From positions 398,353 to 462,352 of the forward strand of contig NZ_JAAIKB010000004.1 in NCBI RefSeq assembly GCF_011040385.1: a DNA stretch of 64,000 bases, written 5' to 3'. A program made the position numbers and the translations under genes. Of the stretch, positions 63,834 through 64,000 are shown piece by piece. Each line of letters starts with the position of its first letter. Position 1 is the stretch's first letter. Origin of the DNA: Falsiroseomonas algicola (lineage in GTDB: Bacteria > Pseudomonadota > Alphaproteobacteria > Acetobacterales > Acetobacteraceae). A model generated the notes under the pieces. The model worked only from the letters and a program-made list of their open reading frames with translations. It was not told the origin of the DNA and searched no databases.

Positions 63834-63884
63834 CTCCTGCAAGCGCGCCATGGTGGCGCGGAAGCGGGGCGGCGGCCAAGGGCG

Positions 63885-63923
63885 GGCAAAAGAAAGGGCC
63901 GGTCGCATTGCTGCGACCGGCCC
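63885..63923 (-). terminator. Minus-strand rho-independent terminator
   Basis: Perfect 12-bp stem (GGGCCGGTCGCA with TGCGACCGGCCC, loop TTGC). On the minus strand it is followed by TTTCTTTT. It would end a minus-strand transcript entering from beyond 64000, whose gene is not identifiable in 63924-64000. Confidence 0.75.
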
Positions 63924-64000
63924 GAAAGGGCCGACCCCGGGCGGGGGCCGAAGGCCGCAAGGCCTGGGGTCTCCACCAGATCGGCCTCGTCGGCGCTGGC

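Noticed and set aside
1..64000. CRISPR arrays, tRNA or rRNA genes, intact insertion sequences
   Set aside because: No regularly spaced direct repeats, no cloverleaf-compatible segment and no transposase-like protein were found on either strand.

Overview
The window is about 70% GC, densely coded on both strands and full of 1-11 base gene overlaps (ATGA, GTGA). Several features point to an alphaproteobacterium, most likely Acetobacteraceae (Roseomonas-like): the rimP-nusA-ylxR/L7Ae-infB-rbfA-truB-rpsO order, a short HPr kinase next to rapZ and mannose-type EIIA/HPr/EI genes, a purH/heparinase/rpe/rsmB/htpX/SDHAF4 neighbourhood, and a candidate EcfG stress promoter. The taxonomic placing is inference.

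Layout. 1-4.8 kb: an MBOAT O-acyltransferase locus with SGNH proteins, then a lower-GC minus-strand cassette of three overlapping genes (3-TM protein plus two small proteins). 5.2-10.6 kb: ThiF/MoeB-like E1, DsrE-like protein, dapB, an unclassified DUF7002-like protein, metK, trmB and a small papain-like protein. 10.8-11.5 kb: a probable Imm11 immunity protein in lower-GC DNA. 11.6-19.8 kb: the translation/transcription operon rimP to rpsO, with promoter, leader hairpin and two terminators. 19.9-26.4 kb (minus): csbD, a class III aminotransferase, and a translationally coupled run of rmuC, nupC, and a RidA gene flanked by two paralogous membrane proteins. 26.5-34.3 kb (minus): carbonic anhydrase, purH, a GT4 glycosyltransferase, heparinase II/III-like protein, rpe, an Lrp regulator and rsmB. 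34.4-41.9 kb: a GT39-type transferase, dedA, htpX, an SDHAF4-like protein, MFS, EAL and small proteins. 41.9-46.2 kb (minus): hprK-rapZ-ptsM-ptsH-ptsP, a regulatory PTS. 46.3-52.7 kb: threonine dehydratase, an IalB-like protein, aldo/keto reductase, a GH19 lysin coupled to a colicin-immunity-like gene, trmO and TRAP permeases. 52.9-60.6 kb: a hydrogenase-4/complex I-like operon whose large subunit lacks the first NiFe-binding Cys pair. 60.6-63.9 kb (minus): a FAD oxidoreductase with three membrane or exported proteins of unknown function.

Non-coding structure is rich. There is a roughly 60-bp interspersed double-hairpin repeat family (five copies), a 161-bp single-hairpin element, a 170-bp element with 23-bp perfect terminal inverted repeats, and a convergent intergenic region with nine GANTC sites in 214 bp. 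No tRNA, rRNA, CRISPR array or intact insertion sequence was found.

The best candidates for something undescribed are the GH19/immunity pair (48850-50108), the three-gene membrane cassette (2916-3943), the NiFe-less Hyf-like operon with an extra 78-residue gene (52901-60559) and the GANTC cluster (38560-38773).
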